From Paenibacillus sp. (GTDB lineage Bacteria; Bacillota; Bacilli; Paenibacillales; YIM-B00363): a DNA stretch of 64,000 nt. The DNA lies in NCBI RefSeq assembly GCF_031177825.1, contig NZ_JAPSKE010000001.1, positions 186,001 to 250,000 on the forward strand, read 5' to 3'. Below, one piece after another: positions 41,798 through 49,932 of this stretch. Below the pieces are notes generated by a model. That model was given only the letters and a program-made list of their open reading frames with translations, did no database searches and was not told the origin of the DNA. Position numbers and translations under genes: made by a program. Each line of letters opens with the position of its first letter. Position 1 is the stretch's first letter.

Positions 41798-43016
41798 ACA
41801 TCGAACGCCGTTCGGTCTTCGACGGCACCGCGCCTTCCCGGCTTTCCTTCCCGGACGAAAACCAGACGATCGCCCCTAGCGCCGTATACAGCAGCCCGGC
41901 CGTCACGAAGATCCATTGGAACGAGAGGAACGCGCCAAGCCCCCCGCCGAGCAGCGGGCCGATCATCGCGCCCGACTGGTTGGCGCTCGCCGTCAAACCG
42001 AACGACCGCCCTCGGAAGTCGTCCGGAGTACTCCGCACCATTAATGTATTCACGGACGGCACGATGCCGGCCATAAACAGACCGAAGCAAAATTGTATCA
42101 GGGTAAAAAGCCATAATTCCGAAATGAAAAATTGCGACGTGATCGCGACCGCCGACCCCGCGAAGCAAACGGTCAGCACCTTCGCATATCCCAGCCTCTC
42201 CCCGGTTCTTCCCCAGAACGGGGAGGCGACGATTCCCGCGATGCCGATCAACGCGAAGACGAAGCCCGATGTGAGCGCGGCGTCCTCGACGCTGCCCTGC
42301 AAGTCCGCGATATGAAGCGTGAGCAGCGGTTGAATCATGTTATACGTCATCTGAAACGCGACCAACAGCAGCAGCATCGACAGCAGCGCCTTCTGACGGA
42401 ACACGTTCGCTAGATCGGCCCGGACCGACGAAGGCTTCGACGGTTCCGCCGGCCGCCCCTCGCGAACGGTGAACAGCACCGCGGTCGTCGCCGCGAAGAT
42501 GAGCGCGCCCGCCGCGACGAACGACATTCGCATCCCGAACCATTCGGCGAGCAGCCCGCCGATCATCGGCCCCAGAATGCCGCCGCTCATCGTTCCGGCC
42601 TGCATCATGCCGAGGCTCCAGCCCATCCTCTCCTTCGGCGCCACGCTCGAAACGATCGCCATCGAGGCCGGGACGAAGCCGCCGACGAAGCCGTGCAGCA
42701 GTCGAACGACGACCAGCTCCCACGGGGTATGCACGAACCCGATAAGCGCATAGATGAGCGCCAACGAGAAACCCGCGCGAAGCACCATCTTCTTCCTCCC
42801 GTACTTATCGGCCACCGAACCCCACAACGGAGCCATGATCGCTCCGACGAGGAACGCGGACGAATGCACGACGCCCGCCCACCAATTGACGTCCTTCTCC
42901 GCTACGCCGAGCTCGTACAGGAACAGCGGCAGGAACGGCACCGACATCGTATAGCTCGCGCTGCACAACAGTACGCCGAACCATAAAATCCACATCGTAC
43001 GCTTCCACGATTCCAT
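41796..43016 (-). CDS. MFS-family efflux transporter
   Basis: The 406-residue membrane protein has about twelve helices and the motif A loop GSVADKYGRKKMVLRAG between helices 2 and 3, repeated in weaker form after helix 8 (FWGRTGERLGYAKVL). The segment GTMSGGILGPMIGG in helix 5 is motif C, the antiporter signature of DHA1 drug exporters. It is probably a proton-coupled multidrug or metabolite exporter. The gene stands alone with a terminator; the ribosome site is poor. Confidence 0.9.
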   Translation of the reverse strand: MESWKRTMWILWFGVLLCSASYTMSVPFLPLFLYELGVAEKDVNWWAGVVHSSAFLVGAIMAPLWGSVADKYGRKKMVLRAGFSLALIYALIGFVHTPWELVVVRLLHGFVGGFVPASMAIVSSVAPKERMGWSLGMMQAGTMSGGILGPMIGGLLAEWFGMRMSFVAAGALIFAATTAVLFTVREGRPAEPSKPSSVRADLANVFRQKALLSMLLLLVAFQMTYNMIQPLLTLHIADLQGSVEDAALTSGFVFALIGIAGIVASPFWGRTGERLGYAKVLTVCFAGSAVAITSQFFISELWLFTLIQFCFGLFMAGIVPSVNTLMVRSTPDDFRGRSFGLTASANQSGAMIGPLLGGGLGAFLSFQWIFVTAGLLYTALGAIVWFSSGKESREGAVPSKTERRSM

Positions 43017-43124
43017 CCCGGGGCAACACTTCCGTTCGTTCAGAGGTCTCGTACTTCCTATTTCGTTCCACTATAAACCTCTGTCTACGGTCGTTCAACC
43101 GACGTTCGGATCCGGAAACCAAAG

Positions 43125-43153
43125 AAAAAAGGCCGTCCCGGAAGACAGCCTTC
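43125..43153 (-). terminator. Intrinsic terminator of the acidic small-protein gene
   Basis: AAGGCCGTC with GACAGCCTT (one G-U) is followed on the minus strand by TTTTTTC. It lies about 60 bases after the stop at 43217. Confidence 0.75.
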
Positions 43154-43216
43154 TTATTATGCCCTAATATGGGCGATCTTGATGTTTTGCGAAAGGAGAG
43201 GGACCGTGAGCGATCG

Positions 43217-43435
43217 TTACAACGAGTCTTCTTCCGAATCCGACGCTTCAGCCGGCTCTTCGGGTTCCGCCGCTGCCGCTTCCGCCTCCGCCTCTTCGAT
43301 TTCCGCGTCGATCGCTTCCGCCGCGTCCTCCGCCTCCGCTTCCTCCGAAGCGGCAGCCTCTGCTTCTTCGACCGCCTCTTCCGCTTGCACGTCTTCGTTC
43401 TCCGCCAACACTTCTTGGTTTTCCGCTTCGCTCAT
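43217..43435 (-). CDS. Very acidic Glu/Ala-rich 72-residue protein
   Basis: The product is composed mainly of Glu and Ala with some Asp and Ser, and contains no Lys, Arg, His, Cys, Gly or aromatic residue at all. It should be a strongly negative, helical or disordered peptide. The gene is supported by a perfect GGAGGG site 8 bases before the ATG, a TATACT -10 with a hairpin leader, and a terminator downstream. I recognise no family. It may act as a DNA mimic, metal/polyamine buffer or spore component; these are guesses. Confidence 0.75.
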   Translation of the reverse strand: MSEAENQEVLAENEDVQAEEAVEEAEAAASEEAEAEDAAEAIDAEIEEAEAEAAAAEPEEPAEASDSEEDSL

Positions 43436-43455
43436 TCGAAATCCCTCCTAAGGAT

Positions 43456-43487
43456 CGCTTAGATTCTCTAAGCGTGTCCTCAGTATA
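43456..43487 (-). promoter_or_regulatory. -10 box and 5'-terminal hairpin of the acidic-protein gene
   Basis: On the minus strand a -10 TATACT (43487-43482) puts the transcription start near 43475. The mRNA would then begin with CGCTTAGA-GAA-TCTAAGCG (43474-43456), a perfect 8-base stem with 3-base loop, just before the ribosome site. The -35 is not obvious. Confidence 0.5.
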
Positions 43488-43604
43488 ACAGAGGGCTTTC
43501 GAGGAATTTGTAAAACGGTGTCGGCGCCAGTATTACATTTCGATGACAAGCGCGGGAAAGAATACATATGAACTCAATTATCCGGCAAAGGATGGAACCC
43601 TGCG

Positions 43605-44891
43605 GTGCGTATGCAATCGATGATCGAAGAAATTCAACGAAGCGCCGCGGCGCTCCGGAGTCCGGAAGATTACGCGACCCTCGCCCTCGCCGCCGCCGAC
43701 GCCCGCTTCGCGCTGCTCGGCGAGGCGTCTCACGGGACGTCGGAATTTTATACGGGCCGCGCCGCGATCACGAAGCGGCTGATCGAATCGCACGGCTTTC
43801 GGTTCATCGCCGTCGAAGGCGATTGGCCGTCCTGCATGGCGTTGAACAAATACGTCAAGCGAGCGCCGGATGCGCCCGCCTCCGTCCGGGAAGCGATGCG
43901 CGCCTTCGACCGGTGGCCGTCATGGATGTGGGCCAACGAAGAGATCGCCGAGCTCGTCGAGTGGCTCCGCGACTACAACGACAAGCTGCCCGATGGCGAC
44001 GTCAAAGTCGGCTTCTACGGCATCGACGTTTACTCCCTTTGGGAATCGCTCGACGAGATGATCGCCTACCTGGAGAAGATCGACTCCCCCGCGCTCGAAC
44101 AAGCGAAGCGAGCCTTCGAATGCTTCGAGGCGCATCAGCGCGACGAGCAGTCGTACGCCGTATCGGCAGGACTGTACGGCGAAGACTGCGAGGACGACGT
44201 CGTACGTCTGCTCGCGAAGGTACGTCGCGAGCGTCATGCCGGGTCGCCCGACTCGAGCGAAGCGGAAGCCTCCCTTTCCGCGGAGGTCAATGCCCTCGTA
44301 AGCGTCAATGCGGAGGCGTACTATCGCACGATGGTGCGCGGCGACGCCGAATCGTGGAACGTACGCGACCGGCATATGGTCGACGCCCTCGAGCGGGTCG
44401 CGTCGTTTTACGGCCCGGATTCCCGAGGGGTCGTCTGGGAACACAACACGCATATCGGGGATGCGCGCGCCACCGATATGGCGCGCGAAGGCATGGTCAA
44501 CGTCGGGCAGCTGACCCGCGAGAAATACGGCGCCGACGCCGTCTACGCCATCGGCTTCGGCACGTACCGCGGCACCGTCGTCGCAGGCTCTTCCTGGGGC
44601 GCGCGGCTGGAAGTCATGACCGTCCCGCCCGGCGTGCCGGACAGCTGGGAGCATCTGCTGCACGAAGCCGGCGCTTTCGATAAATACGTGCTGCTGCGGA
44701 ACGATCCGGAGCCGTTCCGAGCGACGATCCCGCACCGAGCGATCGGCGTCGTGTACGACCCGAGACGGGAGCGGTTCGGCAACTACGTGCCGTCCGTCAT
44801 CGCGGACCGGTACGACGCCTTCGTCTTCTATGACGAGACGAAGGCGCTTCGGCCGATCGAGCCGTCCCGCGAGCCTGTGCCGGCGAAGTAA
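43605..44891 (+). CDS. Erythromycin esterase-family protein
   Basis: The 428-residue protein has the Ere-family pattern: LLGEASHGTSEFYTGRAAIT near the N-terminus (with the conserved Glu-His pair), FRFIAVEGDWPSC, a helical insertion, VVWEHNTHIGDARATDM and DAVFVFYDET-like YDAFVFYDETKAL near the end. Ere enzymes open the macrolide lactone; most family members in environmental Firmicutes have unproven substrates. A GTG at 43605 is taken as start; an ATG two codons later is equally possible. It is monocistronic with a downstream hairpin terminator. Confidence 0.9.
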   Translation: MRMQSMIEEIQRSAAALRSPEDYATLALAAADARFALLGEASHGTSEFYTGRAAITKRLIESHGFRFIAVEGDWPSCMALNKYVKRAPDAPASVREAMRAFDRWPSWMWANEEIAELVEWLRDYNDKLPDGDVKVGFYGIDVYSLWESLDEMIAYLEKIDSPALEQAKRAFECFEAHQRDEQSYAVSAGLYGEDCEDDVVRLLAKVRRERHAGSPDSSEAEASLSAEVNALVSVNAEAYYRTMVRGDAESWNVRDRHMVDALERVASFYGPDSRGVVWEHNTHIGDARATDMAREGMVNVGQLTREKYGADAVYAIGFGTYRGTVVAGSSWGARLEVMTVPPGVPDSWEHLLHEAGAFDKYVLLRNDPEPFRATIPHRAIGVVYDPRRERFGNYVPSVIADRYDAFVFYDETKALRPIEPSREPVPAK

Positions 44892-44919
44892 CGCGGCGCC
44901 CTCCGCCCTAGAACAACGA

Positions 44920-44952
44920 CGAAACTCCGGGCGCATCGCGTCCGGAGTTTCG
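44920..44952. terminator. Bidirectional intrinsic terminator
   Basis: CGAAACTCCGG with CCGGAGTTTCG, an 11-base perfect stem and 11-base loop, lies between the convergent esterase-like and YceI genes. Confidence 0.8.
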
Positions 44953-44969
44953 GTTCGTTCGCTATGAGA

Positions 44970-45503
44970 TTAGGCTTGTTTCACCGCTTGGAGCTCGATG
45001 GATACCTTCACGTCGTCGCCGACGAGGAAGCCGCCCGTCTCGAGCGCCGCGTTCCAAGTCAACCCGTAATCGCTGCGCTTCAAGGAGCCGCTCGCGCTGA
45101 AGCCGACCTTCTCGTTGCCCCACGGATCTTTGCCTTCGCCTTCGAACGTCACGGCGAACGTCTCGAGACGCGTTACGCCGTGCAGCGTCAGATCGCCCGT
45201 CACGGTATACTCCCCGACGTCCGTCTTCCGAATCGACTTCGCGACGAACGTCAGCTTCGGCTGGTTTTCGACGTCGAAGAAGTCGGCGGAGCGCAAATGG
45301 TTGTCGCGATCCGCGTTGTTCGTGTTCACGCTGGCCAGATCGACGGTGAACGAAATGTTCGCCGTCGTCAGATCTTGCGGATCCGCTTCGATCGAAGCGT
45401 CGAAGCTCGTGAACGTCCCCTTCACCTTCGAAATCATCATGTGTTTAATCGAGAAGTCCACGCTGCTGTGCGTCGGGTCTACCGCCCATTTCGTCAATGC
45501 CAT
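44970..45503 (-). CDS. YceI-family protein
   Basis: From the ATG at 45503 (AGGAGG 9 bases upstream) the product is 177 residues: WAVDPTHSSVDFSIKHMMIS, then FTSFDASIEADPQDL, RDNHLRSADFFDVENQPKL and ending VKVSIELQAVKQ. These match YceI, a lipocalin-like beta-barrel that binds polyisoprenoid lipids in characterised members. No signal peptide is present, so it is cytoplasmic. Its promoter carries a strong inverted repeat at 45541-45582, indicating tight repression, possibly by a redox- or quinone-responsive MarR-type repressor. Confidence 0.93.
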   Translation of the reverse strand: MALTKWAVDPTHSSVDFSIKHMMISKVKGTFTSFDASIEADPQDLTTANISFTVDLASVNTNNADRDNHLRSADFFDVENQPKLTFVAKSIRKTDVGEYTVTGDLTLHGVTRLETFAVTFEGEGKDPWGNEKVGFSASGSLKRSDYGLTWNAALETGGFLVGDDVKVSIELQAVKQA

Positions 45504-45540
45504 GTTCATCTTCCTCCTAAGAATGTATGATTACAAACTT

Positions 45541-45582
45541 ATCTCAAATTCGTAATACTTAAATTTTATTCGAATTTGAGAT
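45541..45582 (-). promoter_or_regulatory. Operator-like inverted repeat of the YceI gene
   Basis: ATCTCAAATTCG (45541-45552) and its exact reverse complement CGAATTTGAGAT (45571-45582) are separated by 18 bases. One arm lies between -35 and -10, the other just downstream of the start point. The half-site resembles the ATCTCGAATTC words of MhqR-type MarR operators as I recall them. Confidence 0.6.
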
Positions 45583-45592
45583 GTTTTGTCAA
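45563..45592 (-). promoter_or_regulatory. Sigma-A promoter of the YceI gene
   Basis: On the minus strand a perfect -35 TTGACA (45592-45587) and -10 TAAAAT (45568-45563) are separated by 18 bases. Confidence 0.65.
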
Positions 45593-45623
45593 GCATCGTT
45601 TTCATTTTCCTTGCCTCGGAACG

Positions 45624-45652
45624 GTCCGAAATATGATACGATAGATTCGGAC
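45624..45652 (+). promoter_or_regulatory. Inverted repeat flanking the topB -10 region
   Basis: GTCCGAA and TTCGGAC, with 15 bases between, bracket the TATGATAC segment that is the likely -10 of topB. It could be an operator. Confidence 0.35.
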
Positions 45653-45671
45653 AAGATAGAGAGAGAGGATT

Positions 45672-47972
45672 TTGAACGCGCGTATGAAGACACTCGTCAT
45701 CGCCGAGAAGCCCGATATGGGGAGGAACATCGCGGCCGCGATCGAACCGCGGGCGGCGAACAAGCGATCCTATCTCGAAGGAGAGCGTTATATTATCACT
45801 TGGGCGATCGGACATCTGATCACCCTCGCCGAGCCCGACCATTACGACGACAAGTATAAAAAGTGGAATTTAGCCCACCTGCCGATCATTCCGGAGAACT
45901 TCAAGCTCATCCCGAACTCGAAGACGAAGGATCAGCTAAACGTCATCGCCGATCTGGCGAAGCGCTGCGACCGGCTCGTCAACGCCTGCGACGCCGGGCG
46001 GGAGGGCCAACACATCTTCTCGCTCATTCAGCGATACTTGAAGCTCTCTCACCCGGTGCATCGGCTGTGGATTTCCGATTTGACGCCGGAGACGATCCGC
46101 GCCGGCTTCGCCTCGCTCAAAGACGCCGCCGAATACGAAAACTTGACGAAAGCCGCGAAGGCGCGCAGCGAAGCGGACTGGCTGATCGGCATGAACGGCT
46201 CCCGCGCGTTCACGACGAAGCACAACGTGCTGCTGTCCGTCGGCCGGGTGCAGACGCCGGTGCTCGCGCTCGTGTACGACCGGCAAATGCAGATCGAGGC
46301 GTTCGGCGCGACGAAATATTACGAGGTGCACGCCGTCTTCGAGCAAGGCGACGTTACGTATAAGGGCGTCTGGCAAGGCGAACGACTCCATTCCCGCGAG
46401 GCCGCGGACAAGATCGCCGCGAAGACGTCGGGCAAGCCCGGCCGCATCGAAAATTACGAAGTCAAGGATACGAAGGAATATCCGTATCGGCTGTTCGACT
46501 TGACGCTGCTGCAGCGCGAGACGAACGCCAAATACGGCTTCTCCGCCAAGAAGACGCTCGACGTTGCGCAATCGCTCTACGAGAAGCATAAGGTCATCTC
46601 GTACCCGCGGACGAATTCGAACTACGTGAACGAGCAGAACATTCCCGAGATGCACCGCGCGCTCGATGCGCTCCGCGGCACCGCGTACGACGCCCTTGTC
46701 GCCGGCGCCTCCAAGCGCTTCGTACACAAAGGCAACCCGAACGTGTGTAACCCGAGCAAGGTCGAGGATCACCATGCCATCCTGCCGACCCACAAGAGGC
46801 CGGGCACGTTGACGCCGGACGAGCAGAAGGTTTACGACTTGATCGTACGCCGGTTTCTCTCCCACTTCTACCCTGCCGCTGAATACAAGCAGCACACGGT
46901 GCTGACCGAGGTGGAGCAGGAGCGGTTCAAGACGTCGGTGAAGCAGCTGCTCGATCTCGGTTGGAAGGTCGTCTACGCCGATTTATCGCTCGACAAGAAG
47001 AAGCCGCGCGGCAAGGCGAAGGACGACGAAGAGGAAGACGAGGCGGAGACGGACGCCCCCTTCTCGATCGACGCGACGGCCGGCGTGAAGAACGTTAGTT
47101 CCGAAGTGAAAGAGAAGGAAACCCAGCCTCCGAAGCCGTTCACGGAAGGTACGCTGCTGAAGGCGATGGAAAGCGCCGGCAAGCAGATCGAGGACGACGA
47201 GCTTCGCGAAGCGATGAAAGATTCGGGGCTCGGTACGCCGGCGACGAGGGCGGCCACCATCGAGCGGCTGAAGCAGGTCGAATACATCGAGATGCAAGGC
47301 AAGCGGATCGTCATTACGAAGAAGGGCCGCATGGCGATCGAGCTCATCCGCGGCGCCGGCGTCGAGCTGCTCGCCTCCCCGGAGATGACCGGACATTGGG
47401 AGCGGCGGCTGACGGAAATTTCGCGGGGCACCGCGGCGGACGAGGCGTTCATGTCGAAGGTGAAGCAGTTCGCCGCCTTCATCGTCGACAAGGTGCGGAT
47501 GTCGGCCGGCGTATCCCGCTCCGCCTTCGAGTCGGAACGCCCCGCGACACGCGAGCGGAAGCCGGCTGCCGGCTCCGGCCCCGGCGCGAAGAAGCCGCGC
47601 GCGGCGTCGTCGAAGACCGCCAAAGCCGGCTCGTCGGCTACGCCCTCGACAACGGCTTCCTCCGCCGGAACGGCGACGGCGACCGCAGCGGCGACGGCGC
47701 CTTCCACGATCGGCAATTGCCCGCGGGACGGCTGCGGCGGTACGATCTTCATGGGCCGCAAGGGGTACGGCTGCAGCCATTATAAGACGGGCTGTACCTT
47801 CGTCATCTGGAAGGAAAGCTTCGGACGGACGCTCACCGACGCGATGGTTCGCTCGTTGATCGAGAAGGGCCGAACGAGCAAGCTGAAATGGAAAGACGAG
47901 CGCGGCGAACCGATCGAAGCTCGCATCGTATTGAAAAACGCGAAAACCGGCGAGTTGGAGCTTGAGTCATAA
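45672..47972 (+). CDS. topB: DNA topoisomerase III
   Basis: The 766-residue type IA topoisomerase begins with a Toprim domain (MKTLVIAEKPDMGRNIAAAI, and the acidic DAGREG motif) and has the catalytic Tyr in VISYPRTNSNYV. It cuts one DNA strand, passes the other and reseals, aiding decatenation and recombination. Residues about 620-685 form an Ala/Ser/Thr/Lys low-complexity linker to a short C-terminal domain with CPRDGCGGTIF...GYGCSHYKTGC-type zinc-ribbon cysteines. The TTG at 45672 is used as start; an ATG four codons later is an alternative. Monocistronic. Confidence 0.95.
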   Translation: MNARMKTLVIAEKPDMGRNIAAAIEPRAANKRSYLEGERYIITWAIGHLITLAEPDHYDDKYKKWNLAHLPIIPENFKLIPNSKTKDQLNVIADLAKRCDRLVNACDAGREGQHIFSLIQRYLKLSHPVHRLWISDLTPETIRAGFASLKDAAEYENLTKAAKARSEADWLIGMNGSRAFTTKHNVLLSVGRVQTPVLALVYDRQMQIEAFGATKYYEVHAVFEQGDVTYKGVWQGERLHSREAADKIAAKTSGKPGRIENYEVKDTKEYPYRLFDLTLLQRETNAKYGFSAKKTLDVAQSLYEKHKVISYPRTNSNYVNEQNIPEMHRALDALRGTAYDALVAGASKRFVHKGNPNVCNPSKVEDHHAILPTHKRPGTLTPDEQKVYDLIVRRFLSHFYPAAEYKQHTVLTEVEQERFKTSVKQLLDLGWKVVYADLSLDKKKPRGKAKDDEEEDEAETDAPFSIDATAGVKNVSSEVKEKETQPPKPFTEGTLLKAMESAGKQIEDDELREAMKDSGLGTPATRAATIERLKQVEYIEMQGKRIVITKKGRMAIELIRGAGVELLASPEMTGHWERRLTEISRGTAADEAFMSKVKQFAAFIVDKVRMSAGVSRSAFESERPATRERKPAAGSGPGAKKPRAASSKTAKAGSSATPSTTASSAGTATATAAATAPSTIGNCPRDGCGGTIFMGRKGYGCSHYKTGCTFVIWKESFGRTLTDAMVRSLIEKGRTSKLKWKDERGEPIEARIVLKNAKTGELELES

Positions 47973-47993
47973 GCTCCTCCCCGCCGGTTTTTT
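47944..47993 (+). terminator. Intrinsic terminator of topB
   Basis: AAACCGGCG with CGCCGGTTT plus an inner stem GGAGCTT/AAGCTCC is followed by TTTTTT. The hairpin includes the stop codon. Confidence 0.85.
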
Positions 47994-47998
47994 GTTGT

Positions 47999-49912
47999 TT
48001 ACTCGAACGTCAACGAATCGATCGCGTCATTCATCCGCTTAATATTCTCTGGCGTTCTGGAGCTTTGGAGCTCTTCGGCTCGAATCGTATAGACGACTTT
48101 GTTTTTCTCGAGCACGTACGTCGTCGAGACGAGCGAGCCCTCTCCGCCGCCCGAGCGCAGGACGATCTTCTTCGCCGGGACGCCCTTGAACGTCATCGCG
48201 ACATTTTCGACGATCTTCGTCGTGCTGTCGTACTCCATGGCGAACTTGACGTTATCTTCCTCGGAGGCGACGGCCTCCTTGTACGTCGTCGTGTCGTCGG
48301 CTTCGATCGTCAGCGAGCCGCCGCGATATTCATAGGTATAACTCTCGTCGGAGTTGTAATAGCCTTCCGTCCAGAACGACGGTACGTTGAACGAGTAACC
48401 GTACACCTCGTTGACGATCTCCGTCGTTGCGTCCATATCGATGCCGTACGCGTCGTCCAAATACCCGAAGTTGTTCTCCGCGACGCTCTCGTCGATTCGA
48501 ATGGACTCGATGATGCGTTCGATCGTCGGGCGGCTTTCGTCTCGATTGTCTTTGCCGTAAAAGAACGAGAAATTGTATTTATATCCGCCTTTGATCACGT
48601 AGACGTCATATGTATCGGTCCAGTCGGAGCTATCGTCCGCGCGCTCGGACCATAACCGAACCAAGGCGCGCGCGCCGTCGACCTTCGTATCCGGCAGCTT
48701 CCCGATTTCCCGATACGCCGGCAGCAGCTCTTGCGCGAACCGCTTCTCGTGGCGCTGCGCCCATGCTTCGAGCGTGTCGCCCTTTTCCAACGAGTTCATT
48801 GTGAAATACATGCTTAGATCGCCATCGGCCGCATAGAAGTTCAGGCCGGTCGTATCGCTCGACGCCGTCCAGCTGGCCGGGAGCTCCATCGCGATGCCGT
48901 ACACGTCATCCTTATGTTGTATGTACCCGTCCTTCACGGAGGATACGTCCTTCGTCTCGTCGTCGGCCGCGTCGAACGACACCTCGAAGCTGTCGATCAA
49001 ATCCTGGTACACGCGCATCTTCGCTTGGTTCTTATAGTTCGCCTCGTCGTACGCCTCGAAGCCGTACCAAAACAATACGCCGTCCTTCAAGTAAAGGCGG
49101 TTTTCCAAATAAGAGCCTGCGGACGACCGGGAGACGACCTTCGCATAAGGAACGGGGCCGCTCTGTACCAGCCGCTTGTCCAAGATCGTCCCGTCGTAGA
49201 TGGTGTCGGTCAACGCGGCGAGCAATCCGCTCTCCTTCATCTTCGGCTGCGTCGTATCCACTTCGATATCGATGCCGTACTCCCCGTTCGCGTCCGAGAA
49301 ATAAATCCATTCGCCGTTCAGCGCTTGGAAATCTTGAACGAGTCCGGACGGGTAATTCATCGTCCATCCCCAATGGCTGTCCCCGATCTTCGTCTTGCCT
49401 TCGTCGCCGTCGATGACCGGCGCCTCTTCGGACGGAGCGGTCCCTTCCGCCAAGCTGCCGCTGATCGCGATCGACTGTACGCCGCCTTCGTCTTGGAAGC
49501 TTACCTCCGCGCCGAACGTCTCGGAGATGAACCGCACCGGCACCATCGTCGTGCCGTCGATCAGCTTCGGCGCGCTAGGGACGTTCCGCTTCTCGCCGTT
49601 CACCGTCGAGACGACGCTGTCGATCGTCAGCTCGATCGTCTTGCCGCCGTACGTCAATACGATGCCTTGCGTATCCGGCAGCCATTGCGGGTCGGAGGCG
49701 AACGCCGCCGAGATGACGCGCAGCGGCACCAACGTCGAGTTGTTGACGATGACGGGCGGTTTCACGGGCAGCGCCTGCCCTCCTACGACCGCCTCGGCTT
49801 TCCCGATCGTCAATTTCACTTCGACCTTGTCGGCTTCGGCCGCATAGGCCCCGACGCCGATCGAACACGCGAGGGCCGCGAGCGCCGCGCTCGATAGTAG
49901 TTTCTTCTTCAT
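47999..49912 (-). CDS. Exported copper-amine-oxidase-like stalk protein with three repeated modules
   Basis: The 637-residue protein has a signal peptide (MKKKLLSSAALAALACSIGV, cut after AYA) and an N-terminal copper amine oxidase-like stalk domain at about 30-150 (PPVIVNNSTLVPLRVISAAF, GTTMVPVRFISETFGA), a wall-associated domain common in Paenibacillaceae. Then come three related segments, each starting with an aromatic-Gly pair and a Pro (WGWTMNYPSGL, YGIAMELPASW, YGYSFNVPSFW) and running 110-160 residues, like PsbP/DcrB-type folds. It is probably a surface protein; its gene is preceded by an HtrA protease gene 20 bases upstream. Confidence 0.88.
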   Translation of the reverse strand: MKKKLLSSAALAALACSIGVGAYAAEADKVEVKLTIGKAEAVVGGQALPVKPPVIVNNSTLVPLRVISAAFASDPQWLPDTQGIVLTYGGKTIELTIDSVVSTVNGEKRNVPSAPKLIDGTTMVPVRFISETFGAEVSFQDEGGVQSIAISGSLAEGTAPSEEAPVIDGDEGKTKIGDSHWGWTMNYPSGLVQDFQALNGEWIYFSDANGEYGIDIEVDTTQPKMKESGLLAALTDTIYDGTILDKRLVQSGPVPYAKVVSRSSAGSYLENRLYLKDGVLFWYGFEAYDEANYKNQAKMRVYQDLIDSFEVSFDAADDETKDVSSVKDGYIQHKDDVYGIAMELPASWTASSDTTGLNFYAADGDLSMYFTMNSLEKGDTLEAWAQRHEKRFAQELLPAYREIGKLPDTKVDGARALVRLWSERADDSSDWTDTYDVYVIKGGYKYNFSFFYGKDNRDESRPTIERIIESIRIDESVAENNFGYLDDAYGIDMDATTEIVNEVYGYSFNVPSFWTEGYYNSDESYTYEYRGGSLTIEADDTTTYKEAVASEEDNVKFAMEYDSTTKIVENVAMTFKGVPAKKIVLRSGGGEGSLVSTTYVLEKNKVVYTIRAEELQSSRTPENIKRMNDAIDSLTFE

Positions 49913-49932
49913 GATTTCGTATCCTCCGCCGC

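Noticed and set aside
43179..43451. Ser/Ala-rich 90-codon frame on plus
   Set aside because: It is the antisense of the acidic small-protein gene, which alone has the ribosome site, promoter and terminator.
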